This document shows, one piece after another, positions 27,267 through 36,606 of a stretch of DNA of 64,000 nucleotides. The translations under genes and the position numbers were made by a program. The notes under the pieces are model-generated. The model was not told where the DNA came from. It did not search any database and worked only from the letters and a program-made list of their open reading frames with translations. This DNA comes from an uncultured Crocinitomix sp. (GTDB lineage Bacteria > Bacteroidota > Bacteroidia > Flavobacteriales_D > Crocinitomicaceae). The DNA is taken from positions 27,863 through 91,862 of the forward strand of contig CAKZON010000087.1 of the NCBI GenBank assembly GCA_937136425.1, given 5' to 3'. Within the stretch, counting starts at the first letter, position 1, and every line of letters starts with the position of its first letter.

Positions 27267-28443
27267 TTTTATTTGGAGTTTGATTGAGGTTAATGTGCTT
27301 ATTGTACTACTTTGTATAGCATATTTCTTAATTAAAAATCAACTGAGTTTTAAGCAAAGGCGGATACTAATCTTTTTAAGTCCGGTTTTAGCAATAGGAA
27401 CTGTTTTGCTGAAGTCTTATGCGGAAATTAGTAATTACTCAATTCCTATTGTTGAACTTGATGCAATTCGTGTTGGAGAGCAAGTTTTTAGTTCTGAACA
27501 TATTACTCAATCAGGGGCATTGAGCTTCGTTTCGCTGGAAAATATCTATTTCTTTGGGATAATTATATTGACATTATTGTTGTTGCTTAAAATTGGCAGA
27601 ATCGTTCTGTTTTTTTTGCGAAACATAAGTGTCAAACAAGATTCCTTTAGAGTTTATTCTGTTGAATCTATTGAATCTTTTTCATTTTTCAATTGGATTC
27701 ATATTGAAAGAGGTTTATTACCAGAAGAAAGGGAAATAGTGTTTGAGCATGAAAAAATGCATGCATGTAAGAAACATTCATTAGAGCTCTTAGGGCTGGA
27801 AATTATACAAATCGGTCTTTGGTTTAATCCTTTAATTTTTATTCTTAAAAGGGAATTGATCAATTTACACGAATATGAAATAGACGCTGAATTGTACAAA
27901 AAGCATGAAGTTAATTATATGCGGTTTTTGCTGTGTTATACATTCCAAATAAGTGCATCTAGATTCTTTCTCACAAATCACTTTTACAATAAAATGACAT
28001 TAAAAAAGAGAATAGAAAATATGAAAAATTTAAAACAGAATAAAAGAGGGTGGTTTTTGATTGTCCCCTTGTTCTTAGTAGCTGTAGGGTTTGTAAGGTA
28101 TGTTAAATTAGATACGTTTAAGCCGTTAAATGTTGAGGCCACTTGGTATCAATTGCAACAGAATTATGATGGGGTTTTATTTCATCCGAAATATGAAGGG
28201 CAGCAACATCAAAATTATACAAGTTATCTTCAAGAAAAACTTAATGATGTTGGCAATTCAAAAGGAGAAACCGTTGTTACATGTTCAGTTGCAGGTAGTG
28301 GAGAGGTTGTCAGTTGCAAAGCATCAGGAGGTGACAAAGAAATGTTTAAAGAAATAGAGCAAGTAGTTTCTTCTATGCCATTTTTAATCTTCAACCTTGA
28401 AGATGATTCGCATTCTGATTGGAAACTTGTATTGCCTATATAG
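27259..28443 (+). CDS. BlaR1/MecR1-like M56 membrane metallopeptidase, no PBP domain
   Basis: 394 residues. About three N-terminal helices, then a cytoplasmic zinc site HEKMH (164-168) with a downstream glutamate (NLHEYEIDAEL), a further helix near 270, and a periplasmic tail of about 110 residues. In beta-lactam sensors the tail is a penicillin-binding domain; here it is short and weakly resembles a degraded TonB C-terminal domain (HPKYEGQ...VVTCSVAGSGEVV). It probably senses another envelope signal and cleaves the BlaI-like repressor encoded just upstream (8-base overlap). An intact paralogue follows. Confidence 0.85.
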   Translation: MSSFIWSLIEVNVLIVLLCIAYFLIKNQLSFKQRRILIFLSPVLAIGTVLLKSYAEISNYSIPIVELDAIRVGEQVFSSEHITQSGALSFVSLENIYFFGIIILTLLLLLKIGRIVLFFLRNISVKQDSFRVYSVESIESFSFFNWIHIERGLLPEEREIVFEHEKMHACKKHSLELLGLEIIQIGLWFNPLIFILKRELINLHEYEIDAELYKKHEVNYMRFLLCYTFQISASRFFLTNHFYNKMTLKKRIENMKNLKQNKRGWFLIVPLFLVAVGFVRYVKLDTFKPLNVEATWYQLQQNYDGVLFHPKYEGQQHQNYTSYLQEKLNDVGNSKGETVVTCSVAGSGEVVSCKASGGDKEMFKEIEQVVSSMPFLIFNLEDDSHSDWKLVLPI

Positions 28444-28478
28444 CTTGAAGTAAATCATTATTATAAAATAAGACGAAA

Positions 28479-29699
28479 ATGAGTCAAATTAGTTGGAATT
28501 TAATTGAAATGAATGTCTTGATTCTTATGCTCTATATTGGGTATGTTGGAATTCGAAGACGTTTAAGTTTTGCTCAAAGAAGAACAGTGTTAATTGGACT
28601 GCCAGTTGTCGCTGTTACAACTATCTTGATAAAATCAGGGATTGATATTTCAGGTTTTTCTTATTCTCTTCAAGTCGTAGAATTAAGCCCAATTCAAGTT
28701 GGAGCCGGTGCTCAAATGACTACACTAGGGCAAACTCCTCTCCTTTCATTAAATCAACTTTATTGGATTGGAGCTTTATGTTTTGGGCTGCTCTTTGTTT
28801 TCCGAATAGCTAAGATTATTACATTTTTCCACAAGAATGATTCAAAAAAAGTAGAAGAATACCGTATTTACAAAGTAAAAGGAAAGACTTCATTTTCTTT
28901 CTTTAATTACATCCAAATAACACCGAGTTTAACATCAACAGAACAAGATATTGTTTTAGAACATGAGAAAATGCATGTGAAAAAAAGACATTCTGTTGAT
29001 ACCATTTTTATTGAAATTGCTCATGTGATTTTCTGGTTTAACCCAATTTTCTTTTTCATTAAAAGGGAGATGGTAAATCTGCATGAATATGAGGTTGATG
29101 CTTTAATGTATCAGAAGCATAAAGTGAATTATATGAAATTTTTGGTGAATTATGCGCTCGGTTTAAATGGAACACATTATTTATTAACCAGTAGGTTTTA
29201 TAACCAACTAACATTGAAAAAAAGAATTAAAATTATGAAAACGAATATTAGAAAAAAATCATGGTTGCTAAGTGTTATTCCTTTAATCGGAATGCTGGCA
29301 ATAGCAGTTCAGTGTACTAAAGAAGGGGATACTTCTGACGAAAGAACTGATAATCGAATCGAAGAGATAGTAGAGGTACCAGAAAAAGTCTATGAAGATG
29401 TGGAAATTTATCCGGAGTATGATGGGGGACAAACTGCTATGACTAATTTCATTATAGAGAATGTAGAATATCCTAAAGCTGCTTCTGAAGAAGGTGTTGA
29501 AGGAATCGCATATGTTCAGTTTGTTGTTTCATCAACTGGAGCAATTAAAGATGCTGTAGTAATGAATGATCTTGATGAACGTTTAGCCGAGGAAGCATTA
29601 AGAGTTGTTGAAATAATGCCAAATTGGATTCCTGGAGAAAATAAGGGGAAAAAGGTAGCTGTTAAATTCACGCTACCAATTAGTTTTAAATTAAGCTAA
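28479..29699 (+). CDS. M56 membrane metallopeptidase with TonB C-terminal domain
   Basis: 406 residues, same architecture as the preceding gene: three helices, HEKMH (162-166), NLHEYEVDALMY, then a helix near 265. It ends in a clear TonB C-terminal domain (about 310-405: YPEYDGGQTAMTNFI, EGIAYVQFVVSSTGAI). TonB-C domains contact outer-membrane TonB-dependent receptors, so this protein might couple receptor occupancy to BlaI proteolysis (inference; the M56-TonB combination is frequent in Bacteroidota but its function is not settled). It begins 35 bases after its paralogue and ends the operon before a strong terminator. Confidence 0.86.
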   Translation: MSQISWNLIEMNVLILMLYIGYVGIRRRLSFAQRRTVLIGLPVVAVTTILIKSGIDISGFSYSLQVVELSPIQVGAGAQMTTLGQTPLLSLNQLYWIGALCFGLLFVFRIAKIITFFHKNDSKKVEEYRIYKVKGKTSFSFFNYIQITPSLTSTEQDIVLEHEKMHVKKRHSVDTIFIEIAHVIFWFNPIFFFIKREMVNLHEYEVDALMYQKHKVNYMKFLVNYALGLNGTHYLLTSRFYNQLTLKKRIKIMKTNIRKKSWLLSVIPLIGMLAIAVQCTKEGDTSDERTDNRIEEIVEVPEKVYEDVEIYPEYDGGQTAMTNFIIENVEYPKAASEEGVEGIAYVQFVVSSTGAIKDAVVMNDLDERLAEEALRVVEIMPNWIPGENKGKKVAVKFTLPISFKLS

Positions 29700-29744
29700 T
29701 TAACGATTGATAAGTACACAAACGCCAAAGTGTGTAGCGTAAAT

Positions 29745-29778
29745 AAGAGCATTTGCATTTTTTGCAAATGCTCTTTTG
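29745..29778 (+). terminator. Rho-independent terminator of the BlaI-M56 operon
   Basis: A 13-bp perfect stem, AAGAGCATTTGCA / TGCAAATGCTCTT, closes a short all-T loop and is followed by TTT. It is very stable and could work in both directions. Confidence 0.88.
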
Positions 29779-29869
29779 TGTTTAGATTCAAATTTGTCAA
29801 AGCTATAAAACAATCGATTGATTATAAGTTGCTCTCTTTTCGTATCTTAGGTGATGTTAAACTAAGATC

Positions 29870-31603
29870 ATGAAAATATTTCTCTCACTTCTGCTTGCAA
29901 TTATATCATTAAATGGAATTGCACAACTCAATATTATAAGTACAAATCCTCTTGCTGAGCAAATAATGTTGGGCGATTATGACCCAGCAGATTATGCTGC
30001 AACGGATGTGATTAGTGCGCATGATGATATCATTATGGGAGTTAACGAACAAGTCAGTTCTGAATCACTTAAGAATTATTTGTTTGAAATGACCGCTTTT
30101 ATGAATCGGAATACGGGATCGGATACTGTTTCAGCAACTACAGGAATTGGAGCTGCTAGACGTTGGGCGTATGCCGAGTTTGAAGCAATAAGTGCTGCAA
30201 ATGAAAATAGACTAATAACGAGTTATTTACAGTTTGATCAGGTTATTTGTGGAATGGGACAGCACCGTAATATTTTTGCGGTATTGCCAGGTGCAAACGT
30301 TGAAAATCACGAAGTAATTGTTATTGAAGCACATTTCGATAGCAGGTGTGCTAGTGCTTGTGATATTGAATGTGAAGCTCAAGGTATGGAGGATAATGGG
30401 TCAGGATCGGCATTAGTGCTCGAGTTGGCACGTGTAATGAGTGCTTATACCTTTGAAAATACAATTGTATTTATGCTTACAATTGGCGAAGAGCAGGGCT
30501 TATATGGAGCAAATGCTTTTTCTCAATACGCATTGGACAACGAAATGCCTATAAAAGCCGTGCTCAATAACGACGTGATCGGTGGAGTGATCTGCGGTGA
30601 AACTTCCTCAGCACCGTCTTGTCCGGGAGAAAATGAAATTGATAGTACACAAGTGCGCTTTTTTACTGAGGGAGGGTTTAATTCGAGTCACAAACAATTA
30701 GCCCGTTTTGTAAAGTTGCAATATCAAGAGGAGTTATTACCAATTGTTGATGTACCAATGCAGCTTACGGTAATGTCTGCAGAGGATCGTGTGGGAAGAG
30801 GTGGTGATCATATTCCGTTTAGACAGGATGGCTTTACAGCAATGCGATTTACTTCAGCGCACGAACATGGTGATGCTGGTGTAGGAGGAGATTATCATGA
30901 TCGGCAACATACATCTGAAGATATATTAGGAGTAGATACTGATGGGGATATGGAGTTGGATAGTTTTTTCGTTGATTTTAATTATTTGGGTAGAAATGCT
31001 GTGATTAATGGAGTAGGGGCTGCAATGATTGCTAATGGGCCCAAGCCTTGTGATTTTTTAATTGAGACCTTTGATGGTCCTGGAATTATAGTGCGAATTA
31101 CTGGTGAAACAGGGTATGACAAGTATCGTGTAGGATTAAGAACAGAAACTAACGATTGGGATTCGGTTTATGTTTTAGAAGGATTTTTAGATACTATTTA
31201 TCCTCCTGCAACAGATAATTATATTTTAAGTGTGGCATCTGTTGATGAATATGATATTGAAAGTTTATTTTCTCAAGAAATTGCGTTTACAAATGGAGAA
31301 ATTTCAATTACAGAAGAGGTAAAGCCTAAGCAAGGATTTGAATTGATGCAGAATCGACCCAATCCTTTTGATGAAGCGACTATAATTGCTGTTAAAGTGA
31401 ATGAGAAGCAAATTGTAAAAGCAGCTTTTATTTCAATTCGCGATATGCAGGGCAAAGAAATAGAAAGATTACCGATAGATCTGTCTGGAGAAGTTAATGA
31501 GGTGCTATATCATCATGGTTATGGAAAAGTTGGCACTTATGCATATACTTTAGTTGTTGATGGTGAAGATAAAGGGACAAAAATGATGGTATTTGCGAAT
31601 TAG
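29870..31603 (+). CDS. M28-family secreted metallopeptidase with T9SS domain
   Basis: 577 residues. Signal peptide ending GIAQ. Zinc-peptidase ligands are visible: H155 and D157 in IEAHFDSR, D175 in GMEDNGSGSA, E207-E208 in IGEEQGLYGA, D235 in NNDVIGG, and a late SAHEHGD. All five expected M28 ligands and the general base seem present. A C-terminal sorting domain (about 505-577, LMQNRPNPFDE...GTYAYTLVVDG) implies T9SS export. The likely job is an extracellular aminopeptidase releasing amino acids from peptides. Its own transcript: terminator upstream and a 121-bp gap downstream. Confidence 0.92.
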   Translation: MKIFLSLLLAIISLNGIAQLNIISTNPLAEQIMLGDYDPADYAATDVISAHDDIIMGVNEQVSSESLKNYLFEMTAFMNRNTGSDTVSATTGIGAARRWAYAEFEAISAANENRLITSYLQFDQVICGMGQHRNIFAVLPGANVENHEVIVIEAHFDSRCASACDIECEAQGMEDNGSGSALVLELARVMSAYTFENTIVFMLTIGEEQGLYGANAFSQYALDNEMPIKAVLNNDVIGGVICGETSSAPSCPGENEIDSTQVRFFTEGGFNSSHKQLARFVKLQYQEELLPIVDVPMQLTVMSAEDRVGRGGDHIPFRQDGFTAMRFTSAHEHGDAGVGGDYHDRQHTSEDILGVDTDGDMELDSFFVDFNYLGRNAVINGVGAAMIANGPKPCDFLIETFDGPGIIVRITGETGYDKYRVGLRTETNDWDSVYVLEGFLDTIYPPATDNYILSVASVDEYDIESLFSQEIAFTNGEISITEEVKPKQGFELMQNRPNPFDEATIIAVKVNEKQIVKAAFISIRDMQGKEIERLPIDLSGEVNEVLYHHGYGKVGTYAYTLVVDGEDKGTKMMVFAN

Positions 31604-31724
31604 TAACTTCCTTAAGTCCACTGAAAGTGTAAATCAAGTCAATCGTCGATTTGTTTTTTATTAATTTTCTAGCTGTTATCCCTATAAAAGATTAATAATG
31701 ATATTTGTAGTCTAATACTTTATT

Positions 31725-33479
31725 ATGGTTAGTCGGTTATTTACAATTTTGTTAGTCTCATTCAGTTTGTCACCGTTCTTATCAATTGGTCAAACCAATT
31801 GGTATGTCGATCAAGAAACTGGAGATGATGCTAATTCAGGAGAATCAATTGATGAAGCATTTGCATCTGTTGAATATGCAGTAGCAGAGCATGTAAGCCC
31901 GGGAGATACGGTTTTAATTCGAGGGGTTTATAAAAATCCTTCGTATAATGATGGGTATGAGTTTGCGGGAGATATTAATGATCCTCAAATATGGAAATTT
32001 GAAAACACCATAAAAATAAATGAGTTGCATGGTTCTGCTGATGCCTACATTACATTTAAATCCTATGATAATACTACAATAATAAAAGGTGATGCATCTA
32101 ATATTTTTAGAGTTACAAATTCATCTTATTTAAAAATTATCGGATTTGAGATGGAGGGAGAGGTTAATAATATTTCAATCGAAACAGCCTTAGCCTTGCA
32201 ATTTTTGTATCGCAATGCAGGCGAAACAGAAAGTTTATATCGTGTTGAGCCTGGAACGACCGCTGAAGAGATTGAAGAAATGACATTTCCGCTTTTAGAT
32301 AATGTTTCGCGCCCGTCATATACTGATACACGCGGGTTATATATGAGTGCTGTTCATCATATTGAAATTGTGGATAACCATATTCATCATACGCCCGGAA
32401 CTGGACTCAGAGTTGCGGAGTGTGATTATATTAAAATTATAGGAAATGAGCTTGACAATAATTCGCGGCGTTCTTATTCTGGAACGCATGCTTTAGTTGT
32501 TACCAAGGCTACAAGTTTTGATACAGAAGAGGGGTACAAGATTTTTATATTAGAAAATGAAGTACACCATAATTATAATGAGATTTTTTCTTGGGCTCCA
32601 ACTAAAACTATTATTACTCCAAGAATTGATGAAGGAAAAGGCATTTCACTTCAAAGGAATCAAGTTGTTAGTGGTTGGACACATGGACGTTTTCTAGTGG
32701 CGAATAATGTGACTTATTGGAATGGTTTTAGCGGTGTGCATAGTAATGCCGGTACCCGAATGGATTTTATCAATAACACGGCTTATTTTAATTCATATAC
32801 CAATACCATAACATATGAGGATGATCCTGCGGGTAACAATATTGGCGTTAGTACATCCTCAGGAGATGATATTAAAATCATTAATAATGTAATTTATATT
32901 GATGCAACTTGGGGAGGTTTTCCAATTTCTTCAGCTTCAACTACCGCATTAACGGTTAGTAATAATTTAGTTTATGGTGTTGGTGCAGAATTAAATTTGG
33001 ATGCAGATTTGGACGGCATTGAGACTGATCAAACACTGGCAAATCCTCAATTTATTGATACTGTAAATTTCAATTTTGCTTTAAAAGAATCTTCTCCAGC
33101 AATTGATATTGCAAATGCATCTGTTGCACCAGTTGATGATTTTTACGGACAGGTTCGTGACGATAATCCTGACTTGGGTGCAATTGAATTTGTTATAGAT
33201 GATGCTAGTCTAGAAAATCGTCAAACACTTACTGAGTTTAAAGCTTATCCAAACCCCTTTACAAGTGAAGTGATATTGAATTTTAGTTCAGTGCTGCCTT
33301 CTACATACGAACTTTTGATTCATGATTTAAACGGTCAATTAATGTATTCTGAAAATGGTATCACTAATGGTCCTCTAATGTTGGATTTGTCTCATTTGTC
33401 TAAAGGAGTTTATGCTGTAACATTGTTGAGTGATAAAGAGAGTACAGGTTTGAAAACCATTAGATTAGTTAGAAAGTAG
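31725..33479 (+). CDS. T9SS-secreted right-handed beta-helix protein
   Basis: 584 residues. Signal peptide ending SIGQ, then the DUF1565-type opening WYVDQETGDDANSGES...FASVEYAV. A parallel beta-helix follows at about 90-470 with repeating HHIEIVDNHIHH / DYIKIIGNELDNN / DIKIINNVIY coils, as in polysaccharide lyases and the Choice-of-anchor/NosD-like group. A sorting domain lies at about 508-584 (FKAYPNPFTSE, KGVYAVTLLS). It probably binds or cleaves an extracellular glycan; no catalytic residues can be named. Confidence 0.86.
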   Translation: MVSRLFTILLVSFSLSPFLSIGQTNWYVDQETGDDANSGESIDEAFASVEYAVAEHVSPGDTVLIRGVYKNPSYNDGYEFAGDINDPQIWKFENTIKINELHGSADAYITFKSYDNTTIIKGDASNIFRVTNSSYLKIIGFEMEGEVNNISIETALALQFLYRNAGETESLYRVEPGTTAEEIEEMTFPLLDNVSRPSYTDTRGLYMSAVHHIEIVDNHIHHTPGTGLRVAECDYIKIIGNELDNNSRRSYSGTHALVVTKATSFDTEEGYKIFILENEVHHNYNEIFSWAPTKTIITPRIDEGKGISLQRNQVVSGWTHGRFLVANNVTYWNGFSGVHSNAGTRMDFINNTAYFNSYTNTITYEDDPAGNNIGVSTSSGDDIKIINNVIYIDATWGGFPISSASTTALTVSNNLVYGVGAELNLDADLDGIETDQTLANPQFIDTVNFNFALKESSPAIDIANASVAPVDDFYGQVRDDNPDLGAIEFVIDDASLENRQTLTEFKAYPNPFTSEVILNFSSVLPSTYELLIHDLNGQLMYSENGITNGPLMLDLSHLSKGVYAVTLLSDKESTGLKTIRLVRK

Positions 33480-33527
33480 AAGTGTGCTATTGGTCTAGTT
33501 TTTGTGGTGTATTTATAAACCATTATC

Positions 33528-33782
33528 ATGATCGCAAAAAAAATCTATTTAGCAACATTAGTTGGTCTAGTGCTAATTGCTTTTAATTCGTGTAAAAATA
33601 AAAAAACCAGAACTTGTTATTTCGTTGAAAATATTACTGATACGATTGGCATTTATAGAGGTGAGGGGCTGTTTAATCGACATGCAGAGAGGGAATGTGA
33701 AGCAGAAGAGGAGCGCCGAGATACTTTAGAAGAGTATTCTTTTAATATTTATGATTGCGATTGTGATGTAGGGCGTCAGTAA
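33528..33782 (+). CDS. Small cysteine-containing lipoprotein
   Basis: 84 residues. Signal and lipobox end AFNSC (Cys22), followed by KNKK. The short mature part is very acidic (ECEAEEERRDTLEE) and has four more cysteines, two of them close together (YDCDCD). This suggests either disulfides or metal binding. No family is recognised. It ends 2 bases before the stop of the convergent DUF1801-like gene, with no separating terminator. Confidence 0.6.
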   Translation: MIAKKIYLATLVGLVLIAFNSCKNKKTRTCYFVENITDTIGIYRGEGLFNRHAERECEAEEERRDTLEEYSFNIYDCDCDVGRQ

Positions 33783-33784
33783 TA

Positions 33785-34201
33785 TTATTTATATTTCTTT
33801 TGAATTGTTTGGATCGAGTCTGCAATCATTGATTCAAGTACTGCCATGTCAACATCAGCTAGTTTTTTGATGTATAGGCATGATTTTCCAGTTTTAAACT
33901 TACCTAGTTTACTTAAATACTCATCATATTTTGAGAAACCAGCCATAATGTATAGTGTCAAGGCCGTTTTTCTAGGTGAGAATCCTGCTAACATAAAATC
34001 GCCTTCTCGCCCACTTTCATATTTGTAGTGATACTGTCCAAAACCTATTATGGAGGGCCCCCACATTTTACCTTTTTCACCTGTTAGTTTTTCAAAAATG
34101 TCAACCAATGTTATGGCATCATTTCGTTTTTGCTCATTTTCTACTTGGTCAATAAATTTAGATACGGAAGCAGCTGTTGCTTTGGTTTTATTTTCTGCCA
34201 T
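33785..34201 (-). CDS. DUF1801 (YdhG-like) protein
   Basis: 138 residues, cytosolic. The motif run KMWGPSIIGFGQYHYKYESG (about 45-64) and the later SPRKTALTLYIMAGF belong to DUF1801, a small fold related to YdhG and iron-chaperone-like proteins. GKSCLYIKKLADVD is the usual C-terminal piece. The molecular function of the family is unsettled. It is convergent with the lipoprotein gene and divergent from the M90 peptidase gene across 84 bp. Confidence 0.85.
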   Translation of the reverse strand: MAENKTKATAASVSKFIDQVENEQKRNDAITLVDIFEKLTGEKGKMWGPSIIGFGQYHYKYESGREGDFMLAGFSPRKTALTLYIMAGFSKYDEYLSKLGKFKTGKSCLYIKKLADVDMAVLESMIADSIQTIQKKYK

Positions 34202-34285
34202 AATAATTGGTTTGCAGTACTTATTTCTAGAACTATTAAAGTTAGAACAATTTATCTTTATTTTAGTGTTTAGTTAAGCATACTT

Positions 34286-35059
34286 ATGGAAGTGATAGTT
34301 GTAGTGGTTATTTTAATTGGAATAGCCTTTTGGTTGTGGCGAGATAGTGTTGAGAAAAAGGTTGATATTCCTGCTGAGTGGCATGATTTGTTAGAAGAAC
34401 ATGTGCGTTTTTATCAATTATTGAATGATGAAGAAAAGAAGGTTTTTCAGGATCAAATGGCGGTGTTTTTACATGAGGTTTATATAGATGCTGTTGAATT
34501 TGAATTGGAAGAGATTGATCGAGTATTTGTAGCTGCGAGTGCTATAATTCCTGTTTTCAGATTCAGAAATTGGCATTATACCAACATTACGGGAGTCATT
34601 ATTTATCCAGATAATTTCAATAAAAATTTAGGGTTTGGAAGTGATGCCGAAAATCGTTGGATTGCAGGAATGGTAGGGACGGGAAAGTATGAAAATCAAA
34701 TGTTTTTATCGCGCAAGGCTTTGCATCACGGATTTAAAAATAAAACAGATAAGCGCAACACAGGTGTGCATGAGTTTATTCATTTATTGGATAAAACAGA
34801 TGGGAAAATAGACGGTGTCCCAGTTAACTTTTTGGGGCAAGAATATATAATTCCATGGCTAAATTTAATGCATAAGGGCATGGAGGATATTAATAACGAC
34901 AAATCAGATATTCGCGCCTATGGTGGAACGAAGCAAGCCGAGTTCTTTACTGTTGCTTCTGAATATTTTTTTGAACGCCCTAAGTTGTTACGGCGTAAAC
35001 ATCCTGAGCTTTATGAGATGTTAGAACGTTGCTATAATCCAGATAAAACTAAGTCATAG
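34286..35059 (+). CDS. M90/MtfA-like zinc peptidase
   Basis: 257 residues. An N-terminal transmembrane helix (1-19) anchors it. HEFIH (162-166), followed by LLDKTDGKIDGVP and a distal glutamate in EFFTVASEYFFERP, form the M90 gluzincin site. In Escherichia coli MtfA is a peptidase linked to release of the Mlc repressor; the membrane anchor here is a variation on that theme. Its stop is 2 bases from the stop of the convergent T9SS gene. Confidence 0.9.
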   Translation: MEVIVVVVILIGIAFWLWRDSVEKKVDIPAEWHDLLEEHVRFYQLLNDEEKKVFQDQMAVFLHEVYIDAVEFELEEIDRVFVAASAIIPVFRFRNWHYTNITGVIIYPDNFNKNLGFGSDAENRWIAGMVGTGKYENQMFLSRKALHHGFKNKTDKRNTGVHEFIHLLDKTDGKIDGVPVNFLGQEYIIPWLNLMHKGMEDINNDKSDIRAYGGTKQAEFFTVASEYFFERPKLLRRKHPELYEMLERCYNPDKTKS

Positions 35060-35061
35060 TG

Positions 35062-36309
35062 TTACTGCTTTATTAGTCTAGATTTTCGTTCGCGATCTCC
35101 TTCTGATAAAACAACTAGGTATATACCGCTTTCTAGGTGAGATAAGTTTTGAACAGGATTGTCAATTGTTCTTTTTTCAATTAAGCGCCCTTGTGCGTTA
35201 TAGATGAATAAATCAGGAGTGTTGAAGCCTAAGAAGTCCAAAGCGGTTGTCGTTTTAAATGGATTTGGATAGGCTTGAAATTGATCTTCAAAATTGTTTT
35301 TTTGAGTTGAGAGTATTGATGGCGGTGTATTAACCACAACGTAACCGCTATCTCCAACTGCCCAAGCAATTGAATCGGAATAAGTGTCCATGGCGTAAAC
35401 AGGTTGGTCAACATTCCAATAATTCCAAAATTCGCCGTTGTGTTCAAAAATCACTCCTCCTGGAATAGATGAAGGAACGGCTGCAACATATATATGGTCA
35501 GTGTTTGATTGTATTATTTCATAAAAAGCCGGGTAGTAAAAGGTCCCTGACTCTGTGTCTTCAAGCCATGTTATACCGCTATCTGTTGATTTTAATAGAC
35601 CAAATCCGCCGCCATCAGCATTATATCCTGCATACGCTAATGTTTCATCAATGATTTTAATTGAGGTAATAGGAATTGTACTTCCTAAACTAGATGGTAT
35701 CGTATCCCATGTTTCCCCACCGTCATTTGTTCTATAAATTCTTCCTCCTAAGCTAGATGCTAAGCCATAATTCTCATCTAAAAAATCTATTTGTGAAATA
35801 ATGTCAGATGGTGTGAATCCACTATAATTTAAGGTGGAAGGTGTGGGAGTTCCTGCGGATAATATATCCATTCGTTCTCCTCCAAAACATCCAGATCCAC
35901 CTACAATACCATGATCTTCTTCAAAGATAAAGTTCGCTCGAATATAGCAAATGTCTAATGATATGTTTACTGAACTCCAGTTTATTCCTCCATCAATTGT
36001 TTTGTATGTGCCTCCATAGGGTCCAATGGACATGTAGCCAATATTTTCATCAACAAAATTTAAATCTAAGATGTGTTCTCCTCCAGGATATACAGTTACA
36101 CCGCTAAAATTTACAGCGTTCCAATTCGTTCCGCCATCTGTTGTTTTTAGAAGTAAGGTGTCGTTTCCTCCAATATAACCTACACTAGCTGTAGGGAAAT
36201 CAATGGTGTTTAATTTATTGTGAACACCTGTTGATACCTCGTGCCAAGTAGTTTGCGATATTCCTGTAATAAATATAAAGTTGAATAGTATAAAGAGTAA
36301 TTTTTTCAT
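35062..36309 (-). CDS. Ycf48/BNR-like beta-propeller protein with T9SS domain
   Basis: 415 residues. Signal peptide ending GISQ, then about six blades each carrying LLKTTDGGTNW or YRTNDGGETWD type Asp-box motifs (photosystem-stability Ycf48/BNR family). A sorting domain follows at about 345-415 (FQAYPNPFKTT, ESGIYLVVLS). Asp-box propellers bind glycans or proteins, so a surface binding role is likely. In Bacteroidota such proteins are common T9SS cargo. No catalytic sialidase Arg triad is apparent. Confidence 0.86.
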   Translation of the reverse strand: MKKLLFILFNFIFITGISQTTWHEVSTGVHNKLNTIDFPTASVGYIGGNDTLLLKTTDGGTNWNAVNFSGVTVYPGGEHILDLNFVDENIGYMSIGPYGGTYKTIDGGINWSSVNISLDICYIRANFIFEEDHGIVGGSGCFGGERMDILSAGTPTPSTLNYSGFTPSDIISQIDFLDENYGLASSLGGRIYRTNDGGETWDTIPSSLGSTIPITSIKIIDETLAYAGYNADGGGFGLLKSTDSGITWLEDTESGTFYYPAFYEIIQSNTDHIYVAAVPSSIPGGVIFEHNGEFWNYWNVDQPVYAMDTYSDSIAWAVGDSGYVVVNTPPSILSTQKNNFEDQFQAYPNPFKTTTALDFLGFNTPDLFIYNAQGRLIEKRTIDNPVQNLSHLESGIYLVVLSEGDRERKSRLIKQ

Positions 36310-36433
36310 TCTGATAAGTTTTTATGTAAAGGTAGAGAAGATTACACCATGATAAAATGTATAATTGCTCCTTAAAATTGTATTTTCAGAATATTAATAA
36401 TTGAGCAAATAGTAATTATAGAGGATAGCAGGT

Positions 36434-36468
36434 ATAAAAAAACTCGCCTTATAACTAAGGCGAGTTTT
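36434..36468 (-). terminator. Terminator of the nrdB-nrdA operon
   Basis: A perfect 13-bp stem, AAAACTCGCCTTA / TAAGGCGAGTTTT, closes a 4-nt loop. On the minus strand it ends in seven T. It stands between nrdA and the divergently read upstream region of the propeller gene. Confidence 0.92.
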
Positions 36469-36606
36469 CAGAATAGAGTAGAATTTTTCAATAAATTCTA
36501 TTTATTTTTTTCAGCTTTGCGAAGTGCGATTTATCCACTGCATTTCCTCACCTATGTTCGGAATGTTTGTGGTTGCGTCAAACTTTGAGCAAGCTCACGT
36601 TTGATC
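36469..36606 (-). other. nrdA 3' untranslated region with a partial duplicate of the gene end
   Basis: On the minus strand, GAAATGCAGTGGATAA in this region repeats the last bases of nrdA (GAAATGTGCAGTGGATAA) with two bases missing, about 70 bases after the stop. No gene is seen. The stretch ends at the terminator. Confidence 0.4.

Noticed and set aside
27259..29699. Beta-lactam resistance sensor system
   Set aside because: Both M56 proteins lack a penicillin-binding domain, and no beta-lactamase gene is nearby.
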